Positions 56,266 to 64,000 of a stretch of DNA of 64,000 nucleotides are shown here, one piece after another. The notes under the pieces are model-generated. The model was not told where the DNA came from and did no database searches. It was given only the letters and a program-made list of their open reading frames with translations. The DNA lies in contig NZ_HG315690.1 in assembly GCF_000455345.1 (NCBI RefSeq), forward strand, positions 1,935,360 to 1,999,359. Reading direction: 5' to 3'. Numbering within the stretch: position 1 is the first letter of the stretch; each line of letters opens with the position of its first letter. The DNA comes from Halopiger goleimassiliensis. Its GTDB lineage: Archaea > Halobacteriota > Halobacteria > Halobacteriales > Natrialbaceae. A program made the translations under genes and the position numbers.

Positions 56266-56637
56266 TTACTCGTCGACCGTTTTCAGGTCGAGACGGGAGG
56301 CTACTCCATCGTACGTATCGTCGCTCGAGACGATGGTATCGCCGTTAGATTCGACGAGGTGAAGTGCGTCGAACGGGGTGAATCCTCGGTCTTCCACGTA
56401 CGTCGCCGCCGTCACGACCGTCTCCACGTCACCGCGTACCTCGACGAGGTTGGCGGCGTTCGAAACGACGCGTTCGGTATCACGTTCCTCCCGGTAGGCG
56501 ACCAGCAGGAGTTCGATGAGCGTGAACTGGGACGTCCACAACTCGTCACGGTGTTCCCGGTATACCGTTTCAGCAGCATCCCCAAGCCAGTCCTCGTCCT
56601 TGATGAGCGCGAGGAGAAAATCCGTCTCCGCATACAT
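56266..56637 (-). CDS. PIN-domain toxin (VapC-like)
   Basis: 123 aa. N-terminal ETDFLLALIKDEDW places the first acidic residue; TLIELLLVAYREE and FDALHLVES carry further metal ligands, and a final acidic patch (VSSDDTYDG) fits the PIN nuclease site. Starts directly at the end of the antitoxin gene. VapC toxins cleave specific tRNA or rRNA. Confidence 0.8.
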   Translation of the reverse strand: MYAETDFLLALIKDEDWLGDAAETVYREHRDELWTSQFTLIELLLVAYREERDTERVVSNAANLVEVRGDVETVVTAATYVEDRGFTPFDALHLVESNGDTIVSSDDTYDGVASRLDLKTVDE

Positions 56638-56868
56638 CTATCGTCCGGCCTCGTCGATGGCGTCGTCACGGGCCTTCTCGCGAAGTTCGTCGGCCGACTT
56701 ATCGACGTCCGCGAATTCGTCCCTGAGTGCCTCGAGCGGGTTGTCGGCGATCGGTACCAGTTTGATCCCGTCAGGAAGCTGAACGACGTGATATCGGTCT
56801 CCGTATCGCTCTCGGACCTCCTTCGGGAGCGTGAGACGGCCACGGTCGTCCAGCGCTACGTCGGACAT
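56638..56868 (-). CDS. AbrB/SpoVT-type antitoxin (VapB-like)
   Basis: 76 aa from the ATG at 56868 (MSDVALDDRG). Swapped-hairpin AbrB domain: DDRGRLTLPKEVRERYG then VQLPDGIKLVP. The C-terminal helix probably wraps the toxin. Zero-gap operon with the PIN gene; the complex should autoregulate the promoter. Confidence 0.8.
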   Translation of the reverse strand: MSDVALDDRGRLTLPKEVRERYGDRYHVVQLPDGIKLVPIADNPLEALRDEFADVDKSADELREKARDDAIDEAGR

Positions 56869-57278
56869 GCCGCCGTCTACGGTGGGCAAAAGCAAAAGTG
56901 TTCCCCGGTGTGACCACGATACCCACCACCGGCGTTACGCGTCGAGGGCGTTTCCGGGACCGAACGCCGCGTTCCCCGTGAGTCGAGCAGACCGAATTTA
57001 CGTCGCGATCTATCGACTTCTCGGTCCGATCGCTCGGTGGGACGCGGGAGGGGTGCGCCGTGTCTGGCGGCTACGGAGCGTCGCTCCCCAGCGACCGTCT
57101 CCGGATCGAGCGAGACGCCCGCGTCCGTGGCGTCGCTCGAGACGAACGGAGGGAGCTACTGCGGCATCGGCATCGACGTCACGATCGGTGTGGCGTACTT
57201 CGCGTCGTTCGGGACCGCGCTCGAGTCGCCTGCACATTCCGGCTGAACTGGTTTCGCGTTCTCAGGTAGGGATTCGAT
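56869..57278. other. 410-bp intergenic region between vapBC and the NirK-like gene
   Basis: Divergent promoters must lie here. A weakly protein-like frame (57037-57246, + strand) ends in GIGIDVTIGVAYFASFG but lacks a convincing start and earlier codon bias, so it is not called. No clear FNR-type or other regulatory repeat seen. Confidence 0.4.
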
Positions 57279-58346
57279 GTGGTCCGAACCATCAACCGAC
57301 GCGAACTCATTCGAACCGTCGGCGCGGTCGGTACAACGAGCGCGCTCGCCAGTTACGGCGTCTCCGCCCAGGACGACGAGGACGAAGGGGAGAGTCGTCC
57401 GGCGGAAGAACCGGACGTCGATACCGTCGCGGCCGATCCGGCGGACGTTCCCGACCCCGTCGACTGGAACGAGCCGCGGCGTCACGAGATCGAAATCGAG
57501 ACGCGCGAACTCGTCGCGGAGGTCGAAAGCGGCGTCACCTACCCGTTCATGACGTTCGGCGGCGAGATTCCCGGACCGTTCGTCCGAGTGCGCGAGGGCG
57601 ACGTGGTTCACCTGACGTTCACCGTTCCCGACGAGTTCAACGCGGACATTCACAACATGGACTTCCACGCGGTGTACGGTCCGGGCGGCGGGGCCGAAGA
57701 TACGACCATCGCCCCCGGCGACGAAGCGGCGGAAATCGAGTTCACGGCCCGCTACCCCGGCGCGTTCTTCTACCACTGTGCGCCCGGCCAGCACGACTAT
57801 CACATCGGGTCGGGGATGTTCGGGACCATCCTCGTCGAACCCCAGGAGGGACTCCCCGAGGTTGACCGCGAGTACTACCTCGGGCAGCACGAACTCTACA
57901 CGGACATGGCGTACGGAGAGGAGGGCCACCACACCTTCGACTTCGACGCCGCGGCCGACGAGAACCCGACGTACGTCCTGTTCAACGGCGAACAGGGCCG
58001 GTTCACCGAGGACGGCGACTACGGCCCACTCGAGGCCGACACGGAGGAGACGGTCCGCATCTACTGGGCGAACGCCGGGCCGAACCTCGTGAGCGGCCCC
58101 CACCCCATCGGCAACGTCTGGACCCGCTGGTACGAGTACGGGGACGTCGTCTCCGAACCGGCACACTACGTCGAGGGGGCCGCGCTCCCCGCTGGCGTCA
58201 CCGGCATCGGCGAGATCGACACTCCGGTTCCCGGGCCGATCAGCCTCGTCGACCACGCCCTGTCGCGGACCGTCCGAAAGGGCCTCCTCGCGCAACTGCA
58301 CGTGGAAGGCGACGCCGACTACGAGACGTTCGATCCCGAGACGTAG
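57279..58346 (+). CDS. nirK: Copper-containing nitrite reductase-like multicopper protein (NirK family)
   Basis: 355 aa, GTG start. Tat signal NRRELIRTVGAVG. First cupredoxin: type-1 Cu ligands His125, Cys167, His175, Met180; type-2 ligands His130 and His166; catalytic Asp128 (HNMDFH). Second cupredoxin supplies GPHPIG His275, the probable third type-2 ligand. At the usual catalytic His (AfNIR His255) the local sequence reads EDGDYGPLEA, so His seems replaced. Spacing otherwise matches NirK. Reduces nitrite to NO in denitrification if active. No nor, nos or nar gene is adjacent. Confidence 0.75.
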   Translation: MVRTINRRELIRTVGAVGTTSALASYGVSAQDDEDEGESRPAEEPDVDTVAADPADVPDPVDWNEPRRHEIEIETRELVAEVESGVTYPFMTFGGEIPGPFVRVREGDVVHLTFTVPDEFNADIHNMDFHAVYGPGGGAEDTTIAPGDEAAEIEFTARYPGAFFYHCAPGQHDYHIGSGMFGTILVEPQEGLPEVDREYYLGQHELYTDMAYGEEGHHTFDFDAAADENPTYVLFNGEQGRFTEDGDYGPLEADTEETVRIYWANAGPNLVSGPHPIGNVWTRWYEYGDVVSEPAHYVEGAALPAGVTGIGEIDTPVPGPISLVDHALSRTVRKGLLAQLHVEGDADYETFDPET

Positions 58347-58646
58347 ACCGAATCGCCCGGATCTGGTCTGTTGACTCCGAGCGGAGTTAGCGAGGAACCC
58401 GGTCCGTCGTATTACGCCACATTTATGTTAACAATACTGAGTGTGTAGTGGCATGTCGAAACCGGCAGGCGACCTCCTCGAGCCGCTCTCGGAACTCGCC
58501 GTCCCGTTCCCGACCACGAACGATCTGACGGACGACCGACCAGTTGGTTGCGGTGGGGACGATACCCGAGGTCGACGCTCGCCGGCCGCGTTCTGTACTC
58601 GTTGCACGAACAACCATTATGCACTTCCCCATCGATATGTGGGATC
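58347..58646. other. 300-bp region between NirK-like gene and membrane protein gene
   Basis: No gene called. A short frame from the ATG at 58453 reads a plausible first ~45 residues (MSKPAGDLLEPLSELAVPF) but then turns Arg-rich and continues antiparallel to no known pattern. An AT-rich ACATTTATGTTAACAATAC (about 58420-58438) could be a promoter or regulator site. Confidence 0.35.
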
Positions 58647-59282
58647 ATGGCCGACGCGGAGCGGATCCCGATCCCGGTCGGCACGGGAACGGTCGCCGGG
58701 ATCGCGGCGTGGCTGGTCGGCTACGGCGGCACCTACCTGCTGGTCGGCGGGGTGCTTCGCGCGGAGTTTCGCGCCCTCGGCCTCGAGACGCTGGTCGACG
58801 CCGCTGGTCGGCCGACGCTCGTCGGCTGGCTGTTCTTCAACGCTCACGGCGTGGAGGTTCACAGCGAGGGCCTCGAGGTCGCGCTCGCACCGGGGAACGG
58901 GAACTTCGTCGCGGCCGGCGTCGGGAACCAGGTCGTGCTGTACCTCCTCGTTCCGCTCGTCTTGCTCGTCGCGGGTGCGGTCGTCGTCCGGCGGTATCGA
59001 ACCCGACTGCCGACGCGAACCGATGCAGCGCTGGCCGGAGCGACGGTGGCCGTGGGCTACCTGCTGTGTACGGTGGTCGCGCTCGTCGCGTTCGCGGCGA
59101 GCCTCGACGGGGCGGTCGTCAGACCGGATCCGCTGTACGGCGTCGTACTCGCGGGGCTCGCGTCACCGATCGCGTTCGGGGCAGTCGGCGGCCTGCTCGC
59201 AGCCGGAGTGACGCGCGGCTCGGGATCGAATCGGGATACCGGACGAAACGCGACGGGGAGTTCCGACGATCGAGTCCGTTAG
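58647..59282 (+). CDS. Haloarchaeal membrane protein, unknown function
   Basis: 211 aa from the ATG at 58647. About five membrane segments (for example GIAAWLVGYGGTYLLVGGVL and NQVVLYLLVPLVLLVAGAVVV) with a soluble stretch including HGVEVHSEGLEVAL. C-terminus polar. Resembles hypothetical haloarchaeal membrane proteins but no named function. Its last four bases overlap the convergent DUF7521-like gene. Confidence 0.75.
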   Translation: MADAERIPIPVGTGTVAGIAAWLVGYGGTYLLVGGVLRAEFRALGLETLVDAAGRPTLVGWLFFNAHGVEVHSEGLEVALAPGNGNFVAAGVGNQVVLYLLVPLVLLVAGAVVVRRYRTRLPTRTDAALAGATVAVGYLLCTVVALVAFAASLDGAVVRPDPLYGVVLAGLASPIAFGAVGGLLAAGVTRGSGSNRDTGRNATGSSDDRVR

Positions 59283-59560
59283 CGATACAGGGAGAGATAG
59301 AGCATCCCGAAACCGATGATGAACGGGACGGTTTCGACGATGTAGAAGAAAGTCACGGGGGACGATAGCTGTGAGACGATCGTCGTGAGTGCGACCCCCA
59401 TGCTGAGGAAGGCGAAGCCGATGAACGCGGACTCGAGTCGGTCGGACGGGTTCGCCCGGTAGGACTGGAAACTGATGAGCGTCAACCCGAGTGCGAGGGC
59501 GAAGACGCTCAGTTGCATCAGCATCAAGACCACGTCGAGGAGTTCGGATGCGTCGATCAT
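59279..59560 (-). CDS. Small membrane protein (DUF7521-like) paired with winged-helix regulator
   Basis: 93 aa from the ATG at 59560. Three membrane helices with short loops (VVLMLMQLSVFALALGLTLIS, then two more). In haloarchaea such proteins are frequently next to an ArsR-like regulator, as here (38 bp downstream of it). Possibly a membrane sensor or partner for the regulator. Confidence 0.7.
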   Translation of the reverse strand: MIDASELLDVVLMLMQLSVFALALGLTLISFQSYRANPSDRLESAFIGFAFLSMGVALTTIVSQLSSPVTFFYIVETVPFIIGFGMLYLSLYR

Positions 59561-59598
59561 CGTCGATAGCGGTGTCGTGATCGGGAGCGTGCAGGCAC

Positions 59599-59949
59599 TT
59601 AGTTCACCCCGAGTTCGTCCCACAGCTGGGAGAAGCGGTCGGGGAGGTTCTCCTCACGGAAGATCCGCACGTCGTACTCGTCGTCCTCGAGCGAGATGAC
59701 GGTGCTGTTGAAGTTACAGTGGTACTCCTTGTAGTGGTTCCCGTCGTCCGCGACGAGCGTGCGATGTTTGATGAGGTCGTTCTCCTCGAGCAGTTCGAGT
59801 CGTCGATAGATCGTCGGCTGGGAGAGATCGAGACGCTCGGCCAGATCTTTCGCCGATCCGGGCTCGCGGCTGATGGAGGCGAGCACCGTCCGTGCGTGCT
59901 CGTCCCCGATCGTGTTGAGAATTTCCTCGATGGAGGACTCCTCGTCCAT
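59599..59949 (-). CDS. ArsR-like winged-helix transcriptional regulator
   Basis: 116 aa from the ATG at 59949 (MDEESSIEEILNTIGDEHAR); longer frames upstream are Cys/Arg-rich and unlikely. Winged helix: GSAKDLAERLDLSQPTIYRRLELLEENDLI. A C-terminal beta part (NFNSTVISLEDDEYDVRIF) follows. No Cys metal-sensing motif, so the signal is not a metal bound by the usual ArsR cysteines. Operon with the membrane protein downstream. Confidence 0.85.
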   Translation of the reverse strand: MDEESSIEEILNTIGDEHARTVLASISREPGSAKDLAERLDLSQPTIYRRLELLEENDLIKHRTLVADDGNHYKEYHCNFNSTVISLEDDEYDVRIFREENLPDRFSQLWDELGVN

Positions 59950-60152
59950 GAATACGTTGTAGCGGTACTCGAACCAAAAGAGTTTCCTAGTTCGCAGAAT
60001 GCAATGACACTGACACACTCGCCGCGACCGACACCCTGTGGAAAAATCGCTTCCCGGCCACTGGTGGTAATTTCCACCGTCAGAGCGGTGTTTTCAGTTC
60101 GTGAGAACACCTATATATATCTCGTCTCGGACGGCGAAGTCACTGCTGTCGC

Positions 60153-60158
60153 TATAAG
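60153..60158 (+). promoter_or_regulatory. TATA box for small zinc protein gene
   Basis: TATAAG about 28 nt before the ATG at 60183; this spacing fixes that start and implies leaderless translation. Confidence 0.65.
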
Positions 60159-60182
60159 AGAAGGTGGTGCAAACGGGTGGGT

Positions 60183-60383
60183 ATGGCAACAACGGATGGC
60201 GTATCAAACGGCATGACCGAACCCTGTGAAGAGTGCGAAACGGATACCCTTCACGACGTGTCTGTCCAGCTAGTGACCGAATCGACCAGCGAAAAGAACG
60301 CGCAGTACTCCCGCGAACCGTACCGGGTCAAGGAGTGTCTGCGATGCGGTAACCGCGAGAGCCAGCGGATGAACAACGCCTGA
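60183..60383 (+). CDS. Small zinc beta-ribbon protein (DUF7835-like)
   Basis: 66 aa from the ATG at 60183. CEEC (residues ~15-18) and CLRC (~53-56) form one zinc ribbon, with YRVKECLRCGNRESQRMNNA at the C-terminus, typical of a widespread haloarchaeal family. Function unknown; probably an interaction module. Confidence 0.75.
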   Translation: MATTDGVSNGMTEPCEECETDTLHDVSVQLVTESTSEKNAQYSREPYRVKECLRCGNRESQRMNNA

Positions 60384-60651
60384 TCGACGCCCCGACGGAA
60401 GTCCGACGGATCCGTCAGTTCGGACGCATACCCCCACGGACGGCGGCGACGTCGTCCGCCCGCCACGGACGGCGGCCCGAACTGGTCGGAACCACGTTTT
60501 TCGCCCGTTTCGTTCGGACGGTCTTCGAGACAGCAACGTGACTCGAGGGTTGTGATCCCCGGAGCCGTATGGCCACGTCACCGGTGTCCGATTCCGAACA
60601 GAAGCGACGTTCACAGAGTGCTTTTCCACCGGGCGCACGAACCCCGTCGTG

Positions 60652-60897
60652 ATGACGTTCCAGCAGTACGTTACGGACGCGGATTGGATCGTGAAGTTCC
60701 TCGCGGGGGCGCTGGTGGGGGTGGGCCTTTCGCTGTTGATATCGGGCGATCCCGTCTCGGTTCCCGCCGTGGGTTCCGTAGACGCCGTCACGGTCGGACT
60801 CGTGGGCACCGCTGTCGGGATCGCTCTTCTCTCCCGGACCGGCGGGTGCAACTCGTGTGCCGAAGGGGCCTGCGCCTGTGGCGGAGACTGCCAGTAG
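60652..60897 (+). CDS. Small membrane protein with Cys-rich C-terminus
   Basis: 81 aa from the ATG at 60652. Two membrane helices (about 14-31 and 43-62) then a tail GGCNSCAEGACACGGDCQ with six Cys in 18 residues. The clustered Cys suggest a metal or Fe-S site or metal-trapping tail at the membrane. I recognise no family with a known role. Convergent with the HTH/zinc-ribbon regulator. Confidence 0.7.
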   Translation: MTFQQYVTDADWIVKFLAGALVGVGLSLLISGDPVSVPAVGSVDAVTVGLVGTAVGIALLSRTGGCNSCAEGACACGGDCQ

Positions 60898-60905
60898 CAA
60901 CGGGG

Positions 60906-61850
60906 TCACCCGTCTGCGAGCGTGGATCGATCGGCGGACGTGACCTGCAGGTCGTCGTCGAGCCACACCGTGAGTCGCTCCTGGCCCAGTTCGAAGGGGA
61001 CCGCGACCACGGGGGGCTCCTCATCGTGGACGCGCGTTCCGGCCTCGGCGTCGGCCACGACTGGCTCCCAGCGACGCACGGCACGAGCGTCCCGGTCGTG
61101 ATCGGCGAAGAACCCGACGACGGCCGGGGCAGTCAGCGCGACCTGGGCCGGATGCCCGATACCGCCCGCGTTGCACGCCGAACACGCGAGTACGGCGTAG
61201 ACGTCGAACTCACAGCGCTGCCCGCAGACGCCCGGGTCGTCGGACCTGAGTTCGCGCTCGACCGGTGCCGAGCAGGCGTGACAGACTCCTTCCCGGAGGA
61301 GGCTAGTCTCGTGGCGTCCGGTCCGCACCGCCGCGTCCAGCGCTTCTTCCCGACTCCGATCCCGCACCCCTCGGTTCGGAAGCCGATAGGTGTGGAAGAA
61401 GTCACCACAGTCACCACAGCGGACGTACAGGTAGTGATCCGCTGGGTACTCCGCGGTCAGTTCGGCACCACACGTTGGACAGTCGCCGGCACCGAACGGC
61501 TCGAGGCGCTCCCGCTCTGTCAGCGTGCCAGCGACGATCGCCCGATAGAGCAGGTTTCCGGGCGGATTGAGCCGGTATCCGCCGTCGACCTTCCGGACGA
61601 AGGTGTCCACGAGTCGATCGAGATGGTAGTTGAACCGGCCGCTGTCCTCGACGCCGACGCGATCCATCAGCGTGGAGAACTCGAGTACGCCCGGTCGCGC
61701 GTCGGCTGGGTCGACGGCCTCCCCCAGCGCGACGACGATCCGCGCTCGCGTCTCCTCGCCGATGATCGACAGCGCGTCCTCGAGCGAGAGCGCCGGTACA
61801 GGCTCGTATCGATCGGTCCACTCGCCCCCAGTCCCGCTCTCCTCGGCCAT
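60906..61850 (-). CDS. Winged-helix regulator with multiple zinc-binding sites
   Basis: 314 aa from the ATG at 61850, with TTTACGTA ~25 nt ahead on the minus strand. N-terminal helix-turn-helix (SIIGEETRARIVVALGE, FNYHLDRLVDTFVRK). The rest carries several Cys pairs: CPTC, CGDC, CHAC, CGQRC and CSAC, suggesting two or three zinc sites in a sensor-like region. Related haloarchaeal regulators of the ArsR type share this plan. Regulated genes unknown. Confidence 0.8.
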   Translation of the reverse strand: MAEESGTGGEWTDRYEPVPALSLEDALSIIGEETRARIVVALGEAVDPADARPGVLEFSTLMDRVGVEDSGRFNYHLDRLVDTFVRKVDGGYRLNPPGNLLYRAIVAGTLTERERLEPFGAGDCPTCGAELTAEYPADHYLYVRCGDCGDFFHTYRLPNRGVRDRSREEALDAAVRTGRHETSLLREGVCHACSAPVERELRSDDPGVCGQRCEFDVYAVLACSACNAGGIGHPAQVALTAPAVVGFFADHDRDARAVRRWEPVVADAEAGTRVHDEEPPVVAVPFELGQERLTVWLDDDLQVTSADRSTLADG

Positions 61851-61994
61851 AGAAGCACCAACTGGTAGCGCATACGTAAACGTACGCCCCATCGCGGGGG
61901 TCCGGACTGGGCTCGGGCTCGGACGCCGGGACGATCCGGTCGTCCAGCGGTCGGTCTCCGGTAGCTACTTGGGTCGACCGTCCAAGGACCGTAC

Positions 61995-62705
61995 ATGGGC
62001 GGACGCGGACCGAAACGGGAACTGGCCGAGAAGATCGCCGGGGAGATCACCCTGAGCGACGACCCCGGGGCCACCCTCCGCAAGTGGCGGACCGACTTCG
62101 ACGTCTCGCAGACCGATCTGGCGGCCGAACTCGGCGTCTCCTCCTCGGTGATCTCCGACTACGAGAGCGGCCGCCGCGAGAGCCCCGGAATCGGCGTCGT
62201 CGGCCGACTCGTCGAGGGGCTACTGGCCATCGACGAGCGCCGCGGCGGCGATCGCATTCGGCAGTACGGCCGGGTGCTCTCGGCCGGCTTCGACAGCGAC
62301 GTCGTGCTCGACCTGCGCGAGTACGCGACGTCGATCCACCTCTCGCAACTGTACGACGACCTCGACGCGACCGAAATCGCGACGGGCAACACCGACCGCA
62401 TCAGCGGCCACACGGTCATCGACAGCATCGAAGCAATCACGCGGCTCTCGAGCGAGGAGTTCTTCCGGCTCTACGGACAGAGCACCAATCGAGCGCTGGT
62501 GTTCACCGACGTGACCCGCGGGGAGTCGCCGCTGGTCGCGCTGCGCGTCGTCAACCCGACGCCGAACGCCGTGATCCTCCACGGCATCGACGAGGACGCT
62601 CTCTGGGACCACGCGGCCGACCTCGCCAGGATCGACGGCTACTCGCTCGCCATCACGTCCACGCCGCTCGAGGAGATGCTCGATCACCTCGTCACGCTCG
62701 AGTGA
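61995..62705 (+). CDS. XRE-type helix-turn-helix regulator
   Basis: 236 aa. HTH at ~28-62: VSQTDLAAELGVSSSVISDYESGRRESPG, then an alpha/beta domain (GHTVIDSIEAITRLSSEEFFRLYGQSTNRAL) that may bind a small molecule or nucleotide. Similar proteins are conserved in haloarchaea and other archaea as putative transcription factors. The next gene starts 3 nt after its stop. Confidence 0.85.
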   Translation: MGGRGPKRELAEKIAGEITLSDDPGATLRKWRTDFDVSQTDLAAELGVSSSVISDYESGRRESPGIGVVGRLVEGLLAIDERRGGDRIRQYGRVLSAGFDSDVVLDLREYATSIHLSQLYDDLDATEIATGNTDRISGHTVIDSIEAITRLSSEEFFRLYGQSTNRALVFTDVTRGESPLVALRVVNPTPNAVILHGIDEDALWDHAADLARIDGYSLAITSTPLEEMLDHLVTLE

Positions 62706-62707
62706 CG

Positions 62708-62884
62708 ATGGTCGATCGAACCGAACGACTGACGCTCGCCGTGACGGTCGTCTTCGGAGTCACGCTCGTCGCAACGGCCGTCGTCGGTCACCCGCTCGTG
62801 TGGGTGCTCTGGGCCGTCGCGATGGTAGTTCTGACTGGCGGCACGCTCGTGGCCGTGAACCGGGCCGATCGACGAGACGAGTAG
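62708..62884 (+). CDS. 58-aa membrane protein downstream of XRE regulator
   Basis: ATG at 62708; a GTG at 62702 overlapping the previous stop is an alternative. Two membrane helices (about 9-27 and 31-50) and a charged C-terminus (NRADRRDE). Translationally close to the regulator and probably co-transcribed. Function unknown. Confidence 0.65.
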   Translation: MVDRTERLTLAVTVVFGVTLVATAVVGHPLVWVLWAVAMVVLTGGTLVAVNRADRRDE

Positions 62885-62938
62885 CTACTCGCGGAGCGGC
62901 GTGTCGAGTCGTGGCGATCAGGAACGCGGAGAACCGGT

Positions 62939-63322
62939 TCAGGCGATCTGATCTTCGTACTCGTCGGCGGTCAGCAAGTCCTCGAGTTCGGCCGTATCGT
63001 CGGGATCGATCTCGAGCATCCAGCCGTCGCCGAACGGGTCCTCGTTGACGAGTTCGGGGGCGTCGAACAGTTCCTCGTTGACGGCCGTGACCTCGCCGCT
63101 CACCGGCGCGTAGAGGTCGGAGACGGCCTTGATGGACTCGATGACGCCGAACTCCTCCTCCTGCGTCAGGTCGTCGCCCTCGTCGGGGAGTTCGACGAAG
63201 ACGACGTCGCCGAGTTCGTCCTGGGCGAAATCGGAGATGCCGACGCGGACGACGCCGTCGTCCTCGAGTGCCCATTCGTGCGATTCCAGGTATCGTCTGT
63301 CGTCGGGTACGTCGAAGGTCAT
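62939..63322 (-). CDS. gcvH: Glycine cleavage system H protein
   Basis: 127 aa. Lipoyl domain with the attachment Lys65 in [10 protein letters not shown], and [27 protein letters not shown] near the start. Carries aminomethyl and then hydrogens between P, T and L proteins. Follows gcvT by ~66 bp on the same strand. Confidence 0.95.
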   Translation of the reverse strand: MTFDVPDDRRYLESHEWALEDDGVVRVGISDFAQDELGDVVFVELPDEGDDLTQEEEFGVIESIKAVSDLYAPVSGEVTAVNEELFDAPELVNEDPFGDGWMLEIDPDDTAELEDLLTADEYEDQIA

Positions 63323-63388
63323 GCTGTATCGATCGGGGTGGTGGTTTTCAACGATGTCGATTCGGTGATCGTTCGGTTCGGCGGGTCG

Positions 63389-64000
63389 TTAGACGGTGTC
63401 GACGAACGGCGTCCGTTCGACGCGCGCTTTCTTCCGTTGGCCGCGGACGACCACCTGCAGGGTCGTCCCCGGGTCGGCGTACTCGACGGGGACGTAGCCG
63501 AGTCCGATCGGCTGCTCGAGGGTCGGACTCATCGTCCCGCTCGTGACGGTCCCGACGACGCGACCGTCGGTGTTCGTCACGTCGTAGCCGTGTCGTGGAA
63601 CGCCGCGATCGATGAGCTGGAAGCCGACGAGTTGCTCCTCGACGCCCTCGTCGTTCGCTCGCTCGAGCGCGTCGCGGCCGACGAACTCGGTCTCGAGGGC
63701 GACCGTGAAGCCGATGCCCGCCTCGTAGGGCGTCCGCGGGTTCGACTCCCGATCGAAGTCCTGGCCGGCCAGCAGGAGGCCGGCCTCGATACGAAGGGTG
63801 TCTCGAGCGCCCAGTCCGCATGGCTGGCAGTCGAACAGCGACCAGACCCGTTCGGCTTCTGCCGTCGGGACGAGCAACTCGAAACCGTCCTCGCCGGTGT
63901 AGCCGGTCCGGGCGGTCCAGCACTCGACGCCGTCGAACGTCGCGTAGGTCGCTTCAAATCGCGAGCGGTCGATCACCGACTCCTCGGCGACCGATTCGAC
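63389..64000 (-). CDS. gcvT: Glycine cleavage system T protein (aminomethyltransferase), C-terminal part
   Basis: About 203 codons visible; the 5' end lies beyond the window. TARTGYTGEDGFELLVP and GLGARDTLRIEAGLLLAGQD are the folate-binding region, and the C-terminal barrel ends in RKKARVERTPFVDTV. Transfers the methylene group to tetrahydrofolate and releases ammonia. Upstream of gcvH in one operon. Confidence 0.95.
   Translation of the reverse strand, partial: VESVAEESVIDRSRFEATYATFDGVECWTARTGYTGEDGFELLVPTAEAERVWSLFDCQPCGLGARDTLRIEAGLLLAGQDFDRESNPRTPYEAGIGFTVALETEFVGRDALERANDEGVEEQLVGFQLIDRGVPRHGYDVTNTDGRVVGTVTSGTMSPTLEQPIGLGYVPVEYADPGTTLQVVVRGQRKKARVERTPFVDTV

Noticed and set aside
57037..57246. 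69-codon frame upstream of the NirK-like gene
   Set aside because: Only the last ~30 codons look protein-like, no start context, and a competing frame overlaps it.
1..64000. tRNA and rRNA genes
   Set aside because: No T-loop plus acceptor-stem combination or rRNA-like segment was noticed on either strand; a covariance-model scan would be needed to exclude them fully.

Overview
The window is high-GC chromosomal DNA from a haloarchaeon. The proteins are strongly acidic. Many genes are leaderless, with TATA-like boxes about 25-30 nt before the start. Archaea-specific genes are present (RFC large subunit, CheF, HalOD1, archaeal-type split GcvP) along with many small zinc-ribbon proteins typical of Halobacteria. 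The gene set and heavy CTCGAG usage would suit Natrialbaceae, but that placement is inference.

Layout. 1-3.8 kb: end of a membrane protein gene, then a thiolase next to an HMG-CoA-synthase-like/DUF35 fusion. 3.9-11.5 kb: respiratory block with a Cu-transporting P-type ATPase, a membrane accessory protein, a ba3-type terminal oxidase (small subunit, CuA subunit II, subunit I) and a heme A synthase-like/heme O synthase fusion. 11.8-17.8 kb: DHH phosphoesterase, then a two-gene unit whose second gene (winged helix) is split by an IS608-type, tnpB-only transposon with intact ends; then HalOD1, Hsp20 and DJ-1/PfpI genes. 17.9-29.7 kb: mostly housekeeping and hypothetical genes (PF01877 RNA-binding protein, SPFH, YcaO, cupin, a kinase-like protein with altered P-loop, guaB, DUF309, aspartoacylase-like, DUF502, YeeE/YedE pair). 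29.8-37.7 kb: gcvPA-gcvPB, AI-2E family permease, second Cu ATPase with a DsbD_2/SafE-like membrane protein. 37.8-48.7 kb: lipoprotein, HEAT/CheF pair, UbiA prenyltransferase, HTH regulator, sucCD, a truncated Usp, an acidic protein and a haloalkane-dehalogenase-like hydrolase. 48.9-53.2 kb: biotin cluster bioB-bioU-bioF-bioD, where a BioU-like suicide enzyme stands in for BioA. 53.2-64 kb: PAP2 phosphatase, rfcL, vapBC, a NirK-like multicopper protein, several regulators, and gcvH-gcvT running off the end.

Genes that work together: the two Cu ATPases, the SafE-like protein and the heme synthase fusion can supply copper and heme to the oxidase. gcvPA/gcvPB and gcvH/gcvT together form the glycine cleavage system although about 30 kb apart. 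sucCD serves the TCA cycle. The most distinctive items are the TnpB element (ends, target site and predicted guide can all be read directly), the biotin cluster with BioU, the kinase-like protein lacking its P-loop lysine, an orphan YcaO protein, and a NirK-like protein with an apparently altered catalytic-His region. No tRNA, rRNA or CRISPR array was seen.
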